64,000 nucleotides of DNA, taken from NCBI GenBank assembly GCA_031459935.1, contig JAVKHN010000006.1, positions 1 through 64,000 of the forward strand. Reading direction: 5' to 3'. Below the pieces are notes generated by a model. It made no database searches. It saw nothing but the letters and a program-made list of their open reading frames with translations, and had not been told where the DNA came from. Made by a program: the position numbers and the translations under genes. This document shows, one piece after another, positions 53,197 through 62,410 of the stretch (within the stretch, counting starts at the first letter, position 1; the number at the start of each line of letters is the position of its first letter). This stretch comes from Sysuimicrobium calidum (GTDB taxonomy: Bacteria > Sysuimicrobiota > Sysuimicrobiia > Sysuimicrobiales > Sysuimicrobiaceae).

Positions 53197-55086
53197 ATGA
53201 GCGGACAGACGAACCGGGTGAAGATCCTGGTAGGGGGAGTGCAGCTACGGGACGGGGTGTCCACCGTCACGGAGATCCTTGGCCGCATCTTCACCCGCGC
53301 GGGACTTTTCGCGGTGGCCATGGAGCGGGGGTACGCCTCCACCATCTACGGGGCCCACCAGTACGATCCCATGCTGGTCACGGAGGAGCCTCCCCTCTCG
53401 TACGGAGACCCCATCTACGATATCCTCACAGCCCTGGATTACGATAGCAACCCCGACGCGCCCGAGCAGCCGAACCGGGACACGGTGTTACGGCACGGCA
53501 CACACCTGCGGGACGGAGGGATCCTCCTGTACGACTCCTCCACGGGAGAGATCCCCACCGATTCCTTCGAGGCGCGGGGCGTGAAGGTCTTCCCCGTTCC
53601 CGCCCGCAAGATCGCCCTGGGGGAACTGAAGCGGGAGATCGTGAAGAACATCGTGATGACGGGAGCCCTGTTCCGGCTGCTGGGCTTCGATGAGGATTTC
53701 ACCCATCTGCGCCAGCTCATCGAGGAGCGGTTCGGGCGGAAGGGGCGGGACGTAGTGGAGCTCAACCTGCGGGCCGCCCAGCGCGGTCGCGAGGCGGTGG
53801 AGCGGGTACTGGCGGATCGAGCCTACACCCTGGATTTACGCCTGGAGCCGAGGCCCCGTGGACGTCGGGCGGTGTACATCTCCGGCAACGACTGCCTGGG
53901 AATCGGTGCCATCCAGGGAGGCGTGCGGTTCTACGCAGGCTATCCCATCACGCCCGCAAGCGGCATCCTGGAGTTCATGGAGCGGTGGCTCCCGCGCTAC
54001 GGTGGCCGTGTCCTGCAGGGGCAGAACGAGCGGGAATCCATCCGCGCGGCCATCGGCGCTGCGCTCGCGGGGGTGCGGGCGATGGTGGGGAGCTCCGGTC
54101 CCGGCCTCTCCCTCAAGGTGGAGGAGTTCGGGGTGATCGGCGCTACGGAGACGCCCGTGATCATTGTGGACGCGCAGCGAGCAGGGCCGTCCACGGGCAT
54201 GCCCACCCGGCCCGAGCAGGGGGACCTGAACCTAGTGATCGGCGGGGCCCACGGGGACATTCCCCGCATCGTGCTGGCCCCCTCCACGGTGGAGGAGTGC
54301 TACACCCTGATGCTGGAGGCGGCTGAACTCGCGGACAAATACCAGTGTCCGGTTTTCTTCCTCACGGACCTCAACCTCTCGGAGGGCCGGAAGACGGTGC
54401 CGGAGGACCTGTTCGCCCAGAGTCCCCCCATCCGGCGACATGGCATCCTGCGGGAGCAAGAGGTGCAGAGGCGACCCTATCGGCGGTATGAGGTGACGCC
54501 TTCCGGAATCTCACCCCGGATCCTTCCCGGCACCCCGGGGGCCGTCTTCAAGTCCTCGGGGGTGGAGCACGACGAGTTCGGGTTCGTCACCATCGACCCG
54601 CGCAAGCGCGCGGCGCAGATGGAAAAGCGCATGCGGAAGCTGGAGACCTACCTGCGGGAGGACGCAAAGCCCCCCTACGTCTTCGGGGAGACCCGCGGGA
54701 ATCCCGTGATGGTGGGGTGGGGCCATACGCGGCCCGTGCTCCAGGAGGCCCGGGAGATCCTCCTCCGGCGCGGGATCCCCGTGGCCCTGGTGCACTTCAC
54801 CCACGTCTATCCGCTGCCGAAGCACCTGGTGGAACCCCTGTTCGCGGACGCGGGGCCCGTGGTGGTGGTGGAGCAGAACTACAGCGGGCAGTTCGCGGAT
54901 CTGTTGCAGCGGGAGCTCCTGATCCGGACACGCCGGGTGCTGAAGTACAACGGAGTTCCCCTCTCGCCAACGGAGGTGGCGGACGCGGTGCAGAGGGCGC
55001 TCCAGCAGGAAGGCGCGGTGGTACGGATCGGAAGCGAGGCGCCCGTGAGGGTGGAGGTGGGCTGGGATGGACTCGAAGGGAATTAA
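53197..55086 (+). CDS. korA: 2-oxoacid:ferredoxin oxidoreductase, fused gamma-alpha subunit (probably 2-oxoglutarate)
   Basis: Fused subunit (629 aa) of a two-subunit 2-oxoacid:ferredoxin oxidoreductase. The gamma part (about residues 1-190) opens with VKILVGGVQLRDGVSTVTEILGRIFTRAGL. The alpha part begins near residue 220 with GNDCLGIGAIQGGVRFYAGYPITPASGILEFME and carries GSSGPGLSLKVEEFGV. It makes succinyl-CoA and reduced ferredoxin from 2-oxoglutarate and CoA if the assignment is right. GGAGGAA precedes the ATG at 53197. It overlaps korB by 20 bases and follows the broken odhA-sucB pair. Confidence 0.9.
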   Translation: MSGQTNRVKILVGGVQLRDGVSTVTEILGRIFTRAGLFAVAMERGYASTIYGAHQYDPMLVTEEPPLSYGDPIYDILTALDYDSNPDAPEQPNRDTVLRHGTHLRDGGILLYDSSTGEIPTDSFEARGVKVFPVPARKIALGELKREIVKNIVMTGALFRLLGFDEDFTHLRQLIEERFGRKGRDVVELNLRAAQRGREAVERVLADRAYTLDLRLEPRPRGRRAVYISGNDCLGIGAIQGGVRFYAGYPITPASGILEFMERWLPRYGGRVLQGQNERESIRAAIGAALAGVRAMVGSSGPGLSLKVEEFGVIGATETPVIIVDAQRAGPSTGMPTRPEQGDLNLVIGGAHGDIPRIVLAPSTVEECYTLMLEAAELADKYQCPVFFLTDLNLSEGRKTVPEDLFAQSPPIRRHGILREQEVQRRPYRRYEVTPSGISPRILPGTPGAVFKSSGVEHDEFGFVTIDPRKRAAQMEKRMRKLETYLREDAKPPYVFGETRGNPVMVGWGHTRPVLQEAREILLRRGIPVALVHFTHVYPLPKHLVEPLFADAGPVVVVEQNYSGQFADLLQRELLIRTRRVLKYNGVPLSPTEVADAVQRALQQEGAVVRIGSEAPVRVEVGWDGLEGN

Positions 55087-55927
55087 GCTCTGGGAGGAGA
55101 ACGCGGTCCCCAAGCACCGCATCCAGTGGTGCCCCGGGTGCGGGGACTTCGGGGTCCTGGCGGCCCTCAAGCAGGCGCTGGTGGAGCTGGAGATCATGCC
55201 GCACGAGCTGGTGCTCGTGGGCGGGATCGGCTGCAGCGGCAACATCCGAAACTATCTCAACGGCAACGCCTTCCACGGAACCCACGGGGGGCCCCTGGCC
55301 TACGCGCTCGGGATCAAGATGGCGAACCCCGAGCTGAAGGTAATCTGCCTTGCAGGGGACGGGGACACCTTTGCCATCGGCGTGGAGAACTTCGTGCACA
55401 CCTGCCGCCGGGATCCAGACATGGTGCTGCTCGTGATGAACAACGGGGTATACGGCCTCACCAAGGGCCAGGACTCCCCCACCGCGGGGCTGGGCCAGAC
55501 CGTGGAGGTGTGGAGCGAGGAACACCCGCCCATGGTGGACCCCGTGCTCCTGGCCCTGGCGAGCGAGGCCACCTTTGTGGCGCAGTCCTTCAGCGGGGAC
55601 GTAAAGCACACGGCCCGGATGATCGTGGAAGCCTTCCAGCATCCGGGATTCGCCTTCATCAACGATTTCTCCCCTTGCGTCACCTACAACAAGTTCAACA
55701 CCTACGAGTGGTTCCGGGAGCACGTGGAGTACGTTCCCGAGGATCACGACCCCTCCGACAAGAACGCGGCCTGGCGACTCGTGCGGGACTTCGCCCGTCA
55801 TGGCAAGCTTCCACTGGGCGTAATCTACCGGAACCCGCGGCCACATCGAGAGACCCACCGCCTCCCCCTGTGGGAGGAGGAGCTTCGGGATGCGGACGTG
55901 GAGCCGATTCTGGCGACCTTCCGGTAG
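55067..55927 (+). CDS. korB: 2-oxoacid:ferredoxin oxidoreductase, beta subunit
   Basis: Thiamine-diphosphate-binding subunit (286 aa). WCPGCGDFGVLAALKQAL, GGIGCSGNIRNY, HGTHGGPLAYALGIKMANPELKVICLAGDGDTFAIGVEN and VMNNGVYGLTKGQ are the family motifs, including the GDG...N metal/TPP site. No separate ferredoxin or delta subunit follows. The stop abuts the converging ACT-domain gene without a gap. Confidence 0.93.
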   Translation: MDSKGIKLWEENAVPKHRIQWCPGCGDFGVLAALKQALVELEIMPHELVLVGGIGCSGNIRNYLNGNAFHGTHGGPLAYALGIKMANPELKVICLAGDGDTFAIGVENFVHTCRRDPDMVLLVMNNGVYGLTKGQDSPTAGLGQTVEVWSEEHPPMVDPVLLALASEATFVAQSFSGDVKHTARMIVEAFQHPGFAFINDFSPCVTYNKFNTYEWFREHVEYVPEDHDPSDKNAAWRLVRDFARHGKLPLGVIYRNPRPHRETHRLPLWEEELRDADVEPILATFR

Positions 55928-56341
55928 CTAAGCTCCCAGCGCCTGTGCAGCCCGGTCGTAGTCCTCAGGCTTCACCCAGAGGATCAGGCCGTAGCGGCCC
56001 TGCCCCCCGGAGACCGCGGCCATGGCGGTGACGTTTATCCCCGCCTCCGCCAGCTTCCGCATGTGCTCCGCGGCAGCTCCCACCCGGTCGTCCCCCTGGA
56101 TGAGGAAGGCGTATTTCACGGCACTCAGCTGCAGCCCCGACGCGGCCGCGGCCCGCCGCAGGGCCTCCGGATCCTCCGCCACGAGGTCGAGCTGGGAATT
56201 CCCGTTCCCCAGGGGAAAGCCGAGGATCGCCCGCAGGTTGACCCCCGCCTGTTGCAGGGCCCCCAGCACCCTCATCCCCTCCCCGGGCCGGTCGGGGATC
56301 ACCACGTACTGGTACTCCACCCGCTGGACAACATCGGCCAT
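55928..56341 (-). CDS. ACT-domain protein of unknown function
   Basis: Protein of 137 aa that looks like two tandem ACT-type ligand-binding domains: YQYVVIPDRPGEGMRVLGALQQAGVNLRAILGFP and later VGAAAEHMRKLAEAGINVTAMAAVSG. ACT domains usually sense amino acids; no catalytic or DNA-binding part is present. The ATG at 56341 is preferred to one 22 codons upstream because the domain starts there. It converges on korB with no gap and is divergent from the T-box-metG unit. Confidence 0.75.
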   Translation of the reverse strand: MADVVQRVEYQYVVIPDRPGEGMRVLGALQQAGVNLRAILGFPLGNGNSQLDLVAEDPEALRRAAAASGLQLSAVKYAFLIQGDDRVGAAAEHMRKLAEAGINVTAMAAVSGGQGRYGLILWVKPEDYDRAAQALGA

Positions 56342-56436
56342 GGCCCACCTCCCGTTCCGTCTCCCGTGCTCTCTTACTAGCGTTCCGCAGAATCCCCCAG
56401 AACACAACCCCCCGGGGCCGCGGGGAATGACCTGGC

Positions 56437-56465
56437 TTGACAGGAAAGCCGCGGGTGCCTATGCT
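56437..56465 (+). promoter_or_regulatory. sigma-70 promoter of the T-box-metG unit
   Basis: TTGACA at 56437-56442 (perfect) and TATGCT at 56460-56465 are 17 bases apart. Transcription would start near 56472, right at the beginning of the T-box leader. Confidence 0.75.
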
Positions 56466-56471
56466 GGGCGC

Positions 56472-56729
56472 CACGAGGAGGCGGGGAGGGAGCGGGAGCA
56501 GACGCGGTCTAGGGGCTTGGAGCGAGCCGGGGGAGGTGCAAGCCGGTACCCGGGCCGCGCGGCGCGTGGCTCCGGAGCTGCGGGGGCGAACGTGGCAGTT
56601 GCCGCCAGGAATCCACGCCGGGCTGGCCCGTGACCGCCGGGAGAGCGCCGCCGGAAGTGTGCTTCGGCGGAAGTGGGGTGGTACCGCGGAAGGCCCTTCC
56701 GTCCGCATGGGTGGAGGGGCTTGCTTTTT
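56472..56729 (+). promoter_or_regulatory. T-box riboswitch leader of metG
   Basis: The leader holds a tRNA-sensing T-box. The invariant T-box element GGGTGGTACCGCGG is at 56676-56689, and the stem I apical region AGCGAGCCGGGGGAGGTGCA (56521-56540) continues into AGCCGG, both strongly typical. Two helices frame a specifier bulge: GGAGC (56495-56499) with GCTCC (56569-56573), and CGCGG (56503-56507) with CCGCG (56555-56559). The bulge (56560-56568) reads CGGCGCGTG, which has no AUG; GUG is the closest candidate. The leader fills most of the 405-base gap before metG. Confidence 0.85.
56690..56729 (+). terminator. intrinsic terminator of the metG T-box
   Basis: AAGGCCCTTCC (56690-56700) pairs with GGAGGGGCTT (56713-56722) with one bulged G and one T-G pair, and is followed by GCTTTTT. 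Its 5' arm overlaps the T-box antiterminator region, so the two structures exclude each other. This indicates control by transcription termination. Confidence 0.75.
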
Positions 56730-56746
56730 GAGGAGGTGACGGAAGC

Positions 56747-58717
56747 GTGTCGGACCGGTTCTACATCACCACCGCCATCGACTACGTGAACGCGAGTCCG
56801 CACATCGGGCACGCGTACGAGAAGATCCTGGCGGATGTGCTCGCCCGCTACCGCCGGCTCATGGGCGAGGAGGTCTACTTCCTCACGGGGACGGACGAGC
56901 ACGGACAGAAGATCGCCACCGCGGCCGCGGAGGCGGGCCGGGAGGTCCAGGCATTCGTGGACGAGAACGCGGCACGGTTCCGGGACCTCTGCACGGCCCT
57001 CAACCTCTCCAACGACGACTTCATCCGCACCACAGACCGCGTCCGCCACTGGCCTGCGGTACACGAGCTCTGGCGCCGGGTGGCAGCCCGGGGAGATCTC
57101 TACCGGAAGCACTACCGGGCCCTATACTGCGTGCAGTGCGAGGCCTTCGTGACGTTGAGCGAACTCGAAGATGGCCGATGCCCCCGCCACCTCATAGAGC
57201 CCCAGGTGATCGAGGAGGAGAACTACTTCTTCCGGCTCTCCCGCTACCGCCACCAGCTGCGCCGCCTGTTTGAGGAGCGGCCGGACTTCGTCTTTCCCCC
57301 CTCCCGGGCCGCGGAGATGCACAACCTCATCGACACCCTGGAGGACATCTCCGTCTCCCGGCCGGTGGAGAAGCTGCGGTGGGGGATCCCCGTTCCGGAC
57401 GACCCTACCCACGTGATCTACGTGTGGTTCGATGCTCTCACCAACTACCTGAGCGCCGTCGGGTTCGCCCGGGACGAAGAGCGCTTCCGGACTTGGTGGC
57501 CCGCCCACCACCTCATCGGCAAGGACATCAACCGGTTCCACTCCCTCCTCTGGCCTGCCATGCTGCTCAGCGCCGGGGTTGAGCCCCCGCGGCAGGTCCT
57601 GGTGCACGGGTTCCTCACCGTGGAGGGGCAGAAGATCAGCAAAACCCTCGGTAACGTCATCGACCCCCTGGCGGTGGCCCGAGAGCTGGCGGAACGGAGC
57701 GGGGGGGAGGTGGACGTGTGCGTGGACGCCCTGCGCTACTTCCTCCTCCGGGAGATCCCCTTCGGGGAGGACGGGGACTTCAGCCGTACGCAGCTGGTGC
57801 ACCGGTTCAACGCGGACCTCGCGAACGACTACGGGAACCTCCTCAACCGCACCCTGCCCCTGGTGGAACGCTACTGCGAAGGGATGGTTCCGGAAGCCGG
57901 GTCGGAGGAGGGGGCGGACGCGGCCCTGCGGCAGACCGCGCAGACCCTGGCGGACACCGTCCTTGCGCACGTGCGCCGGTATGATTTCCCCCGGGCCTTG
58001 GGCGCCATCTGGCAGCTGTTGGGAGCCGCGAACCGGTACCTGGACCAGGAAGCCCCCTGGAGCCTGTACCGGGCGGGCCGGAGGGAGCGGGTGGCTACGG
58101 TCCTCCGCAACACCCTGGAGGCCCTGCGGGTGGTCACCGTGCTCCTGGAGCCCGTAATGCCCTCCGCCACCCTGAAGGTCTGGTCCCAGCTGGGATACCC
58201 CGAGTTCGAGCAGCGGGCGAGCGAGATCCGGGCGCGGGGGGAGCCATACCGGGGAACGGGGCTGCGCACGGAGGATGCCCGGGAGTGGCGGTGGCTACGA
58301 CCCGGAACCCGCGTGCGTCCTGGGCCTCCCGTCTTTCCCCGCATCGAGGCCCGCATTCAGACGCCTGTCGCTTCGGAGGAACCGAAGATGGCGGAGGTGG
58401 TTTCCATCGAGGAGTTCCGGAAGCTGGACCTGCGGGTGGCCAAGGTGCTGGAGGCCGAGCGGGTGCCGGGCACGGACAAGCTCATCCGGGCCCGGGTGGA
58501 CCTGGGGGATGAAGTCCGCACCATCGTCGCGGGGTTGCTCCCTCATTACACGCCCGAGGACCTGGTGGGCAGGACCATCGTGGTGGTGGCGAACCTCGAG
58601 CCGCGCCGGGTGCGGGGTGTGGAGTCGCGGGGGATGTTGCTCGCCGCGGAGTGGGAGGGGAAGATCACGCTTGTGACCCTCGATCGGGAGCTTCCACCGG
58701 GAGCACGGGTAACGTGA
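56747..58717 (+). CDS. metG: methionyl-tRNA synthetase with C-terminal tRNA-binding domain
   Basis: Class I synthetase (656 aa) charging tRNA-Met. HIGH appears as ASPHIGHAYEK and KMSKS as GQKISKTLGN. A CVQC zinc-type pair is in the insertion (ALYCVQCEAF) with a further Cys in GRCPRH. The extra C-terminal OB-fold domain (about residues 548-656, EEFRKLDLRVAKVLEAERV to ESRGMLLAAEWEGK) is the Arc1p/EMAP-like dimerisation and tRNA-binding domain. The GTG at 56747 follows a perfect AGGAGGTGA. A T-box leader controls it; tatD and an M48 peptidase follow. Confidence 0.96.
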   Translation: MSDRFYITTAIDYVNASPHIGHAYEKILADVLARYRRLMGEEVYFLTGTDEHGQKIATAAAEAGREVQAFVDENAARFRDLCTALNLSNDDFIRTTDRVRHWPAVHELWRRVAARGDLYRKHYRALYCVQCEAFVTLSELEDGRCPRHLIEPQVIEEENYFFRLSRYRHQLRRLFEERPDFVFPPSRAAEMHNLIDTLEDISVSRPVEKLRWGIPVPDDPTHVIYVWFDALTNYLSAVGFARDEERFRTWWPAHHLIGKDINRFHSLLWPAMLLSAGVEPPRQVLVHGFLTVEGQKISKTLGNVIDPLAVARELAERSGGEVDVCVDALRYFLLREIPFGEDGDFSRTQLVHRFNADLANDYGNLLNRTLPLVERYCEGMVPEAGSEEGADAALRQTAQTLADTVLAHVRRYDFPRALGAIWQLLGAANRYLDQEAPWSLYRAGRRERVATVLRNTLEALRVVTVLLEPVMPSATLKVWSQLGYPEFEQRASEIRARGEPYRGTGLRTEDAREWRWLRPGTRVRPGPPVFPRIEARIQTPVASEEPKMAEVVSIEEFRKLDLRVAKVLEAERVPGTDKLIRARVDLGDEVRTIVAGLLPHYTPEDLVGRTIVVVANLEPRRVRGVESRGMLLAAEWEGKITLVTLDRELPPGARVT

Positions 58718-59469
58718 TCGACACCCACCTCCACCTGGACGATCCCCGGTTCGATCCGGATCGGGACGCGGTGGTGGAGCGGGCGGTCCGGGCCGGGGTG
58801 CGGATCCTGATCACCACGGGGGTGGATCTGGAGAGCAGCCGCCGGGCCGTGGCCCTCGCGGAGCGTTACCCCGTGGTATATGCGGCGGTTGGGATCCACC
58901 CCAACCACGCGCACCGCGCCTCGCCCGGGGACTTCGGAGCCATCGCGGAGCTCGCGGCTCACCCGCGAGTGATAGCCATCGGTGAGTGCGGCCTGGACTT
59001 CTACCGGGACTGGTGCCCCCGGGAGGTCCAGCAGGAGAACCTGCGCCGCCACGTGCGCCTGGCGAACGCGCTCCGGAAACCTCTTGTGATCCACAACCGG
59101 GAGGCCCACGCGGATGTGCTGCGCATCCTGGAGGAGGAAGACGCCTTCCAGGTGGTGATGCACATGTTCACGGGACCTTCAGAGCACGCTCAGGAGTGCG
59201 CCCGGCGGGGATACTGGATGGGGGTGGGCGGAGTGATCACGTATCCGAATGCGCACGAGGTCCGGGAGGCGGTGCGCCACATTCCGGATGAGCGGCTTCT
59301 GGTGGAGACGGACGCTCCTTACCTCGCTCCACACCCGGATCGCACAAAGCGCAACGAGCCCGCATACCTCCCTCGCATCGTGGAGGCCCTGGCCCACCTC
59401 CGGGCGCAAGGAACCGAAGCAGTGGCGGCCCTCGTAGACCACAACGCACGGGTATGCTTCGGCCTGTAG
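58714..59469 (+). CDS. tatD: TatD-family metal-dependent hydrolase/DNase
   Basis: TIM-barrel hydrolase (251 aa). DTHLHLDD gives the first metal histidines; IGECGLDFYRD the catalytic Glu and Asp; PLVIHNREA and VVMHMFTGP the next histidines; and LLVETDAPYLAPHPDR the C-terminal aspartate. Related TatD proteins are 3'-5' exonucleases involved in DNA repair. The GTG at 58714 overlaps the metG stop (GTGA). The metG-tatD linkage is widespread. Confidence 0.93.
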   Translation: MIDTHLHLDDPRFDPDRDAVVERAVRAGVRILITTGVDLESSRRAVALAERYPVVYAAVGIHPNHAHRASPGDFGAIAELAAHPRVIAIGECGLDFYRDWCPREVQQENLRRHVRLANALRKPLVIHNREAHADVLRILEEEDAFQVVMHMFTGPSEHAQECARRGYWMGVGGVITYPNAHEVREAVRHIPDERLLVETDAPYLAPHPDRTKRNEPAYLPRIVEALAHLRAQGTEAVAALVDHNARVCFGL

Positions 59470-60527
59470 CCGTTGTCCTGGTGCTCCTGCTCCTCGCGAC
59501 CCCCGCGGTCTCCCAGACCTCGGAGGATCTCTCGGAGGTGGAGCAGGGCCGCCAGGCCGCCCAGCAGGTCGAACGGATCCTGCGGGTGGTCACGGATCCT
59601 GCGGTGGCGGGTCGGGTGGAGCGGATCGGGGCGACCGTGGCGGCCCAGACGGAGCGGCCGCAGCTCCCTTGGACCTTCCGGGTGGTGGAGCATCGGTTTC
59701 CCAACGCGGTGGCCCTGCCGGGCGGGTTCGTGTACGTCACGAGTGCCATGCTGCAGCTCGTGCGCACGGACCACGAGCTGGCGGGCTTACTGGCCCACGA
59801 GGCCGCCCACGTGGCCCGGCGACACCACCGTCGCATGGCGCAGGAGGCGCTGCGCACCAATTTCCTCGTGATGCTGGTGGCGGTGCTGGTGCGGGATCCC
59901 CGCATCACCACGGGCGCGCAACTGGTGGGCGGCGGGATCCTCAGCGCCTTCTCGCGGGAGCTGGAGCGGGAGGCGGACCTGGCGGCGGTAGGATACGTGC
60001 AGCGCACCACCTGGCACCCCGTGGGGGTCCTCACCTTGCTGGAACGGCTCGCGCGGGAGGAACAGCTCTCCGCAGGCCCCGATCCCGGAGCTTTCCGCAC
60101 GCACCCCACCTGGGGAGAACGCATCCGGGCGGTGGAGGAGGAGCTGGGGCGTCGGGGGATCCCCCTGCACCGCCGGATCTCCATGGGGTTTCTGCGGGTG
60201 GAGGCGGGCGGGGAGGGACCCGTGGGCGAGGTGCGGGTGAACGGGGAGGTGGTGATGCGGCTTGCGGGCGGGGAAGAACGGGCTAGGGCGGTGGTCGCCC
60301 ACCTCGATCGGATCTTCAACGAGGATCCCTCGCCCCTGGACGTAGAGGTCACGGGGGTGCTCGGCGAATGGAGGATCCGGGTCGCAGGGGAGCCGGTGGT
60401 TGTGATCACGGACGAGGACGCACGGCTCCTGGGCCGCCCTCGGCGGGACCTCGCGCAGGAGTACGCCGTGGCCCTGCGGCGGGTGATCACGGAGGACCGG
60501 AGGCGCCGGGCTCTGGGAGGCTACTGA
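59454..60527 (+). CDS. M48-family zinc metalloprotease, exported
   Basis: BepA/Loi-like peptidase (357 aa). The N-terminal 20 residues (LRPVAVVLVLLLLATPAVSQ) look like a signal peptide, so it probably acts outside the membrane. The zinc motif is LLAHEAAHVARRHH near residue 119, with a third ligand in ELEREADLAAVGYV. It starts inside the end of tatD (16-base overlap) and its last 41 bases overlap the converging HD-GYP gene. Such proteases take part in envelope protein quality control; substrate unknown. Confidence 0.88.
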   Translation: MLRPVAVVLVLLLLATPAVSQTSEDLSEVEQGRQAAQQVERILRVVTDPAVAGRVERIGATVAAQTERPQLPWTFRVVEHRFPNAVALPGGFVYVTSAMLQLVRTDHELAGLLAHEAAHVARRHHRRMAQEALRTNFLVMLVAVLVRDPRITTGAQLVGGGILSAFSRELEREADLAAVGYVQRTTWHPVGVLTLLERLAREEQLSAGPDPGAFRTHPTWGERIRAVEEELGRRGIPLHRRISMGFLRVEAGGEGPVGEVRVNGEVVMRLAGGEERARAVVAHLDRIFNEDPSPLDVEVTGVLGEWRIRVAGEPVVVITDEDARLLGRPRRDLAQEYAVALRRVITEDRRRRALGGY

Positions 60528-62406
60528 ACTCCTCCTCCATCAGGCGCAGGAATGCCTCCACCACGACCGGATCGAAGTGCTTTCCCGCCTGCTCCCGGAT
60601 GTACTGCAGGGCCTTTTCCCGGGGCCAGGCGGGCCGGTAGGGACGGTGACTGGTGAGGGCGTCGTAGACGTCCACCACCGCGAAGATGCGGGCCGCCAGC
60701 GGAATCTCCTCCCCCCTTAGCCCCCGTGGGTATCCGGTTCCATCCCACCGCTCGTGGTGGCAGTACGGGATGTCGAGGGCGGGTCGAAGGAATTCGATGC
60801 CCGCGAGCCACCGGTACGCGTACACGGGGTGCAGGCGCATAATGGCCCACTCCTCCTCCGTGAGAGGACCGGGTTTCCGCAGGATCTCGTCCGGGATCCC
60901 GATCTTGCCGATGTCATGGAGCAGGGCCCCGCGGCGGATGTGCACGATCTCGGATTCCGGAACCCCCATGGCTCGGGCCAGGGCCACGGTGAGGTCCGCC
61001 ACCCGCTGGGTGTGCCCCTCCGTCTCCTGGTCCCGCAGGTCCAGAGCGCGCGACCACCCCTCGAGGGTAGCATCGTAGGCCATCTGCAGCTCCACGTTGG
61101 CCCGCCGCAGCCCCTCGAGTAAGGTTCCGTTGTCAATGGCCACCGTGGCCTGGCCCGCCAGGGCCTCCAGGAAGTTCCACCACTCGGGATCCTCCGGAAA
61201 GCCCTCCCGGGAGAGCACCTCCAGCACGCCCAGGACCTGGCCCTTTGCGGTTAAGGGCACTGCGCAGTAGGCCCGGAACCCGTCTTCCGCGAATCGAGCC
61301 TCCCGGCTCCCGAGCGCCTCCGAGAGGTTGGAGATGTGTAGCCGCTCGCGGCGCAGAACCACCTGGCTTACCAGTCCATTCCCGAGCCGTACCCGCTGGG
61401 CTACCAGATCTAGCCGCACTCCCCGGGCGGCCACGGCCTGAAAGGAAGCGGTGCCGGGATCCAGCAGCAGCACCGCCGCGGCCTCCACGCCGAGGTGCGT
61501 GGTGAGCTGGTCCAGGATCACGTTCAGGGTGATCCGGAAGTCGAAGCTCGCGGTGATGGCGGTGTCCACAAGACGCAGGGCCTGCAACCGCTGCACCTGT
61601 AGCTCTAGCCGCTCCCGCAGCCGGCGCTCCCGCGCCTCCGCCTCCACAAGCGGCGTCACATCCTCCGCCACGGAGACGAAGTGGGTGATGTGGCCCGCCT
61701 CGTCCCGCAGGGCGGAGACGGTGAGCACGATCCAGAAGAGGCTCCCGTCCCTGCGTTTCGCTTGGATCTCCCCGCGCCACCATCCGCCCGTTGCCATCGC
61801 CTCCCGGAACGCCTGTCGTTGCTCCTCCGTGAAGGGAAGGGCGAGCTCCTCCACGGGTCTTCCCAGGACCTCCTCCGGTGGAAACCTCGTGACCTCCGTC
61901 CACCGTCGGTTCACATATGTCACACGCCGCTCGGCGTCCATCACCAGCACCATCCCCGGGCCCTGCTCCACCGTCTGCCACAGGAGCCGGACCTGTGCCT
62001 CCGCCTGCCGCCGGGCCCGCTGCACCTCCGCCTCCCGCAGCTCGCGGGCCACCGCGGCGGGAAGCCGCGTGAGGCTGTCCTTCATCACGTAGTCGTTCGC
62101 TCCGGCCCGCATCATCTCCACCGCGAGCTCCTCGCCCACGGCCCCGCTCACCACGAGGAAAGGCAGGTCAGGGTCGTGGGCCCGCACCATGCGGAGGGCC
62201 TCCTGGGCGTGAAAGCCGGGCAACCGGTAGTCGCACAGCACCACGTCCCAGGCCTCCGCTCTCAGGGCATCGGCCAGGCTTGAGGCAGAGTCCACCCGTC
62301 GCCACCGCACCGCGTAGCCGTTCCGCTGCAAGAGCCGCACGATCAGTACCGCGTCGTCGTCCACGTCCTCCACGAAAAGTGCCCGCAGGAGCTGTGCTTC
62401 ACTCAC
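60487..62406 (-). CDS. response regulator with PAS, GAF and HD-GYP phosphodiesterase domains
   Basis: Signalling protein (639 aa). Order: receiver (1-125, phosphoacceptor Asp in VVLCDYRLPGF), PAS (about 140-255, YVNRRWTEVTRFPPEEVLGR), GAF (about 280-420) and HD-GYP (about 440-630). The HD-GYP motifs are complete: GALLHDIGKIGIPDEIL, HHERWDGTGYPRGLRGEEIPLAARI and DVYDALTSHRPYRP. It is therefore predicted to degrade cyclic-di-GMP. It is 4 bases after the receiver gene and overlaps the converging peptidase gene by 41 bases. Confidence 0.92.
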   Translation of the reverse strand: MSEAQLLRALFVEDVDDDAVLIVRLLQRNGYAVRWRRVDSASSLADALRAEAWDVVLCDYRLPGFHAQEALRMVRAHDPDLPFLVVSGAVGEELAVEMMRAGANDYVMKDSLTRLPAAVARELREAEVQRARRQAEAQVRLLWQTVEQGPGMVLVMDAERRVTYVNRRWTEVTRFPPEEVLGRPVEELALPFTEEQRQAFREAMATGGWWRGEIQAKRRDGSLFWIVLTVSALRDEAGHITHFVSVAEDVTPLVEAEARERRLRERLELQVQRLQALRLVDTAITASFDFRITLNVILDQLTTHLGVEAAAVLLLDPGTASFQAVAARGVRLDLVAQRVRLGNGLVSQVVLRRERLHISNLSEALGSREARFAEDGFRAYCAVPLTAKGQVLGVLEVLSREGFPEDPEWWNFLEALAGQATVAIDNGTLLEGLRRANVELQMAYDATLEGWSRALDLRDQETEGHTQRVADLTVALARAMGVPESEIVHIRRGALLHDIGKIGIPDEILRKPGPLTEEEWAIMRLHPVYAYRWLAGIEFLRPALDIPYCHHERWDGTGYPRGLRGEEIPLAARIFAVVDVYDALTSHRPYRPAWPREKALQYIREQAGKHFDPVVVEAFLRLMEEEFSSLPEPGASGPP

Positions 62407-62410
62407 GGTC

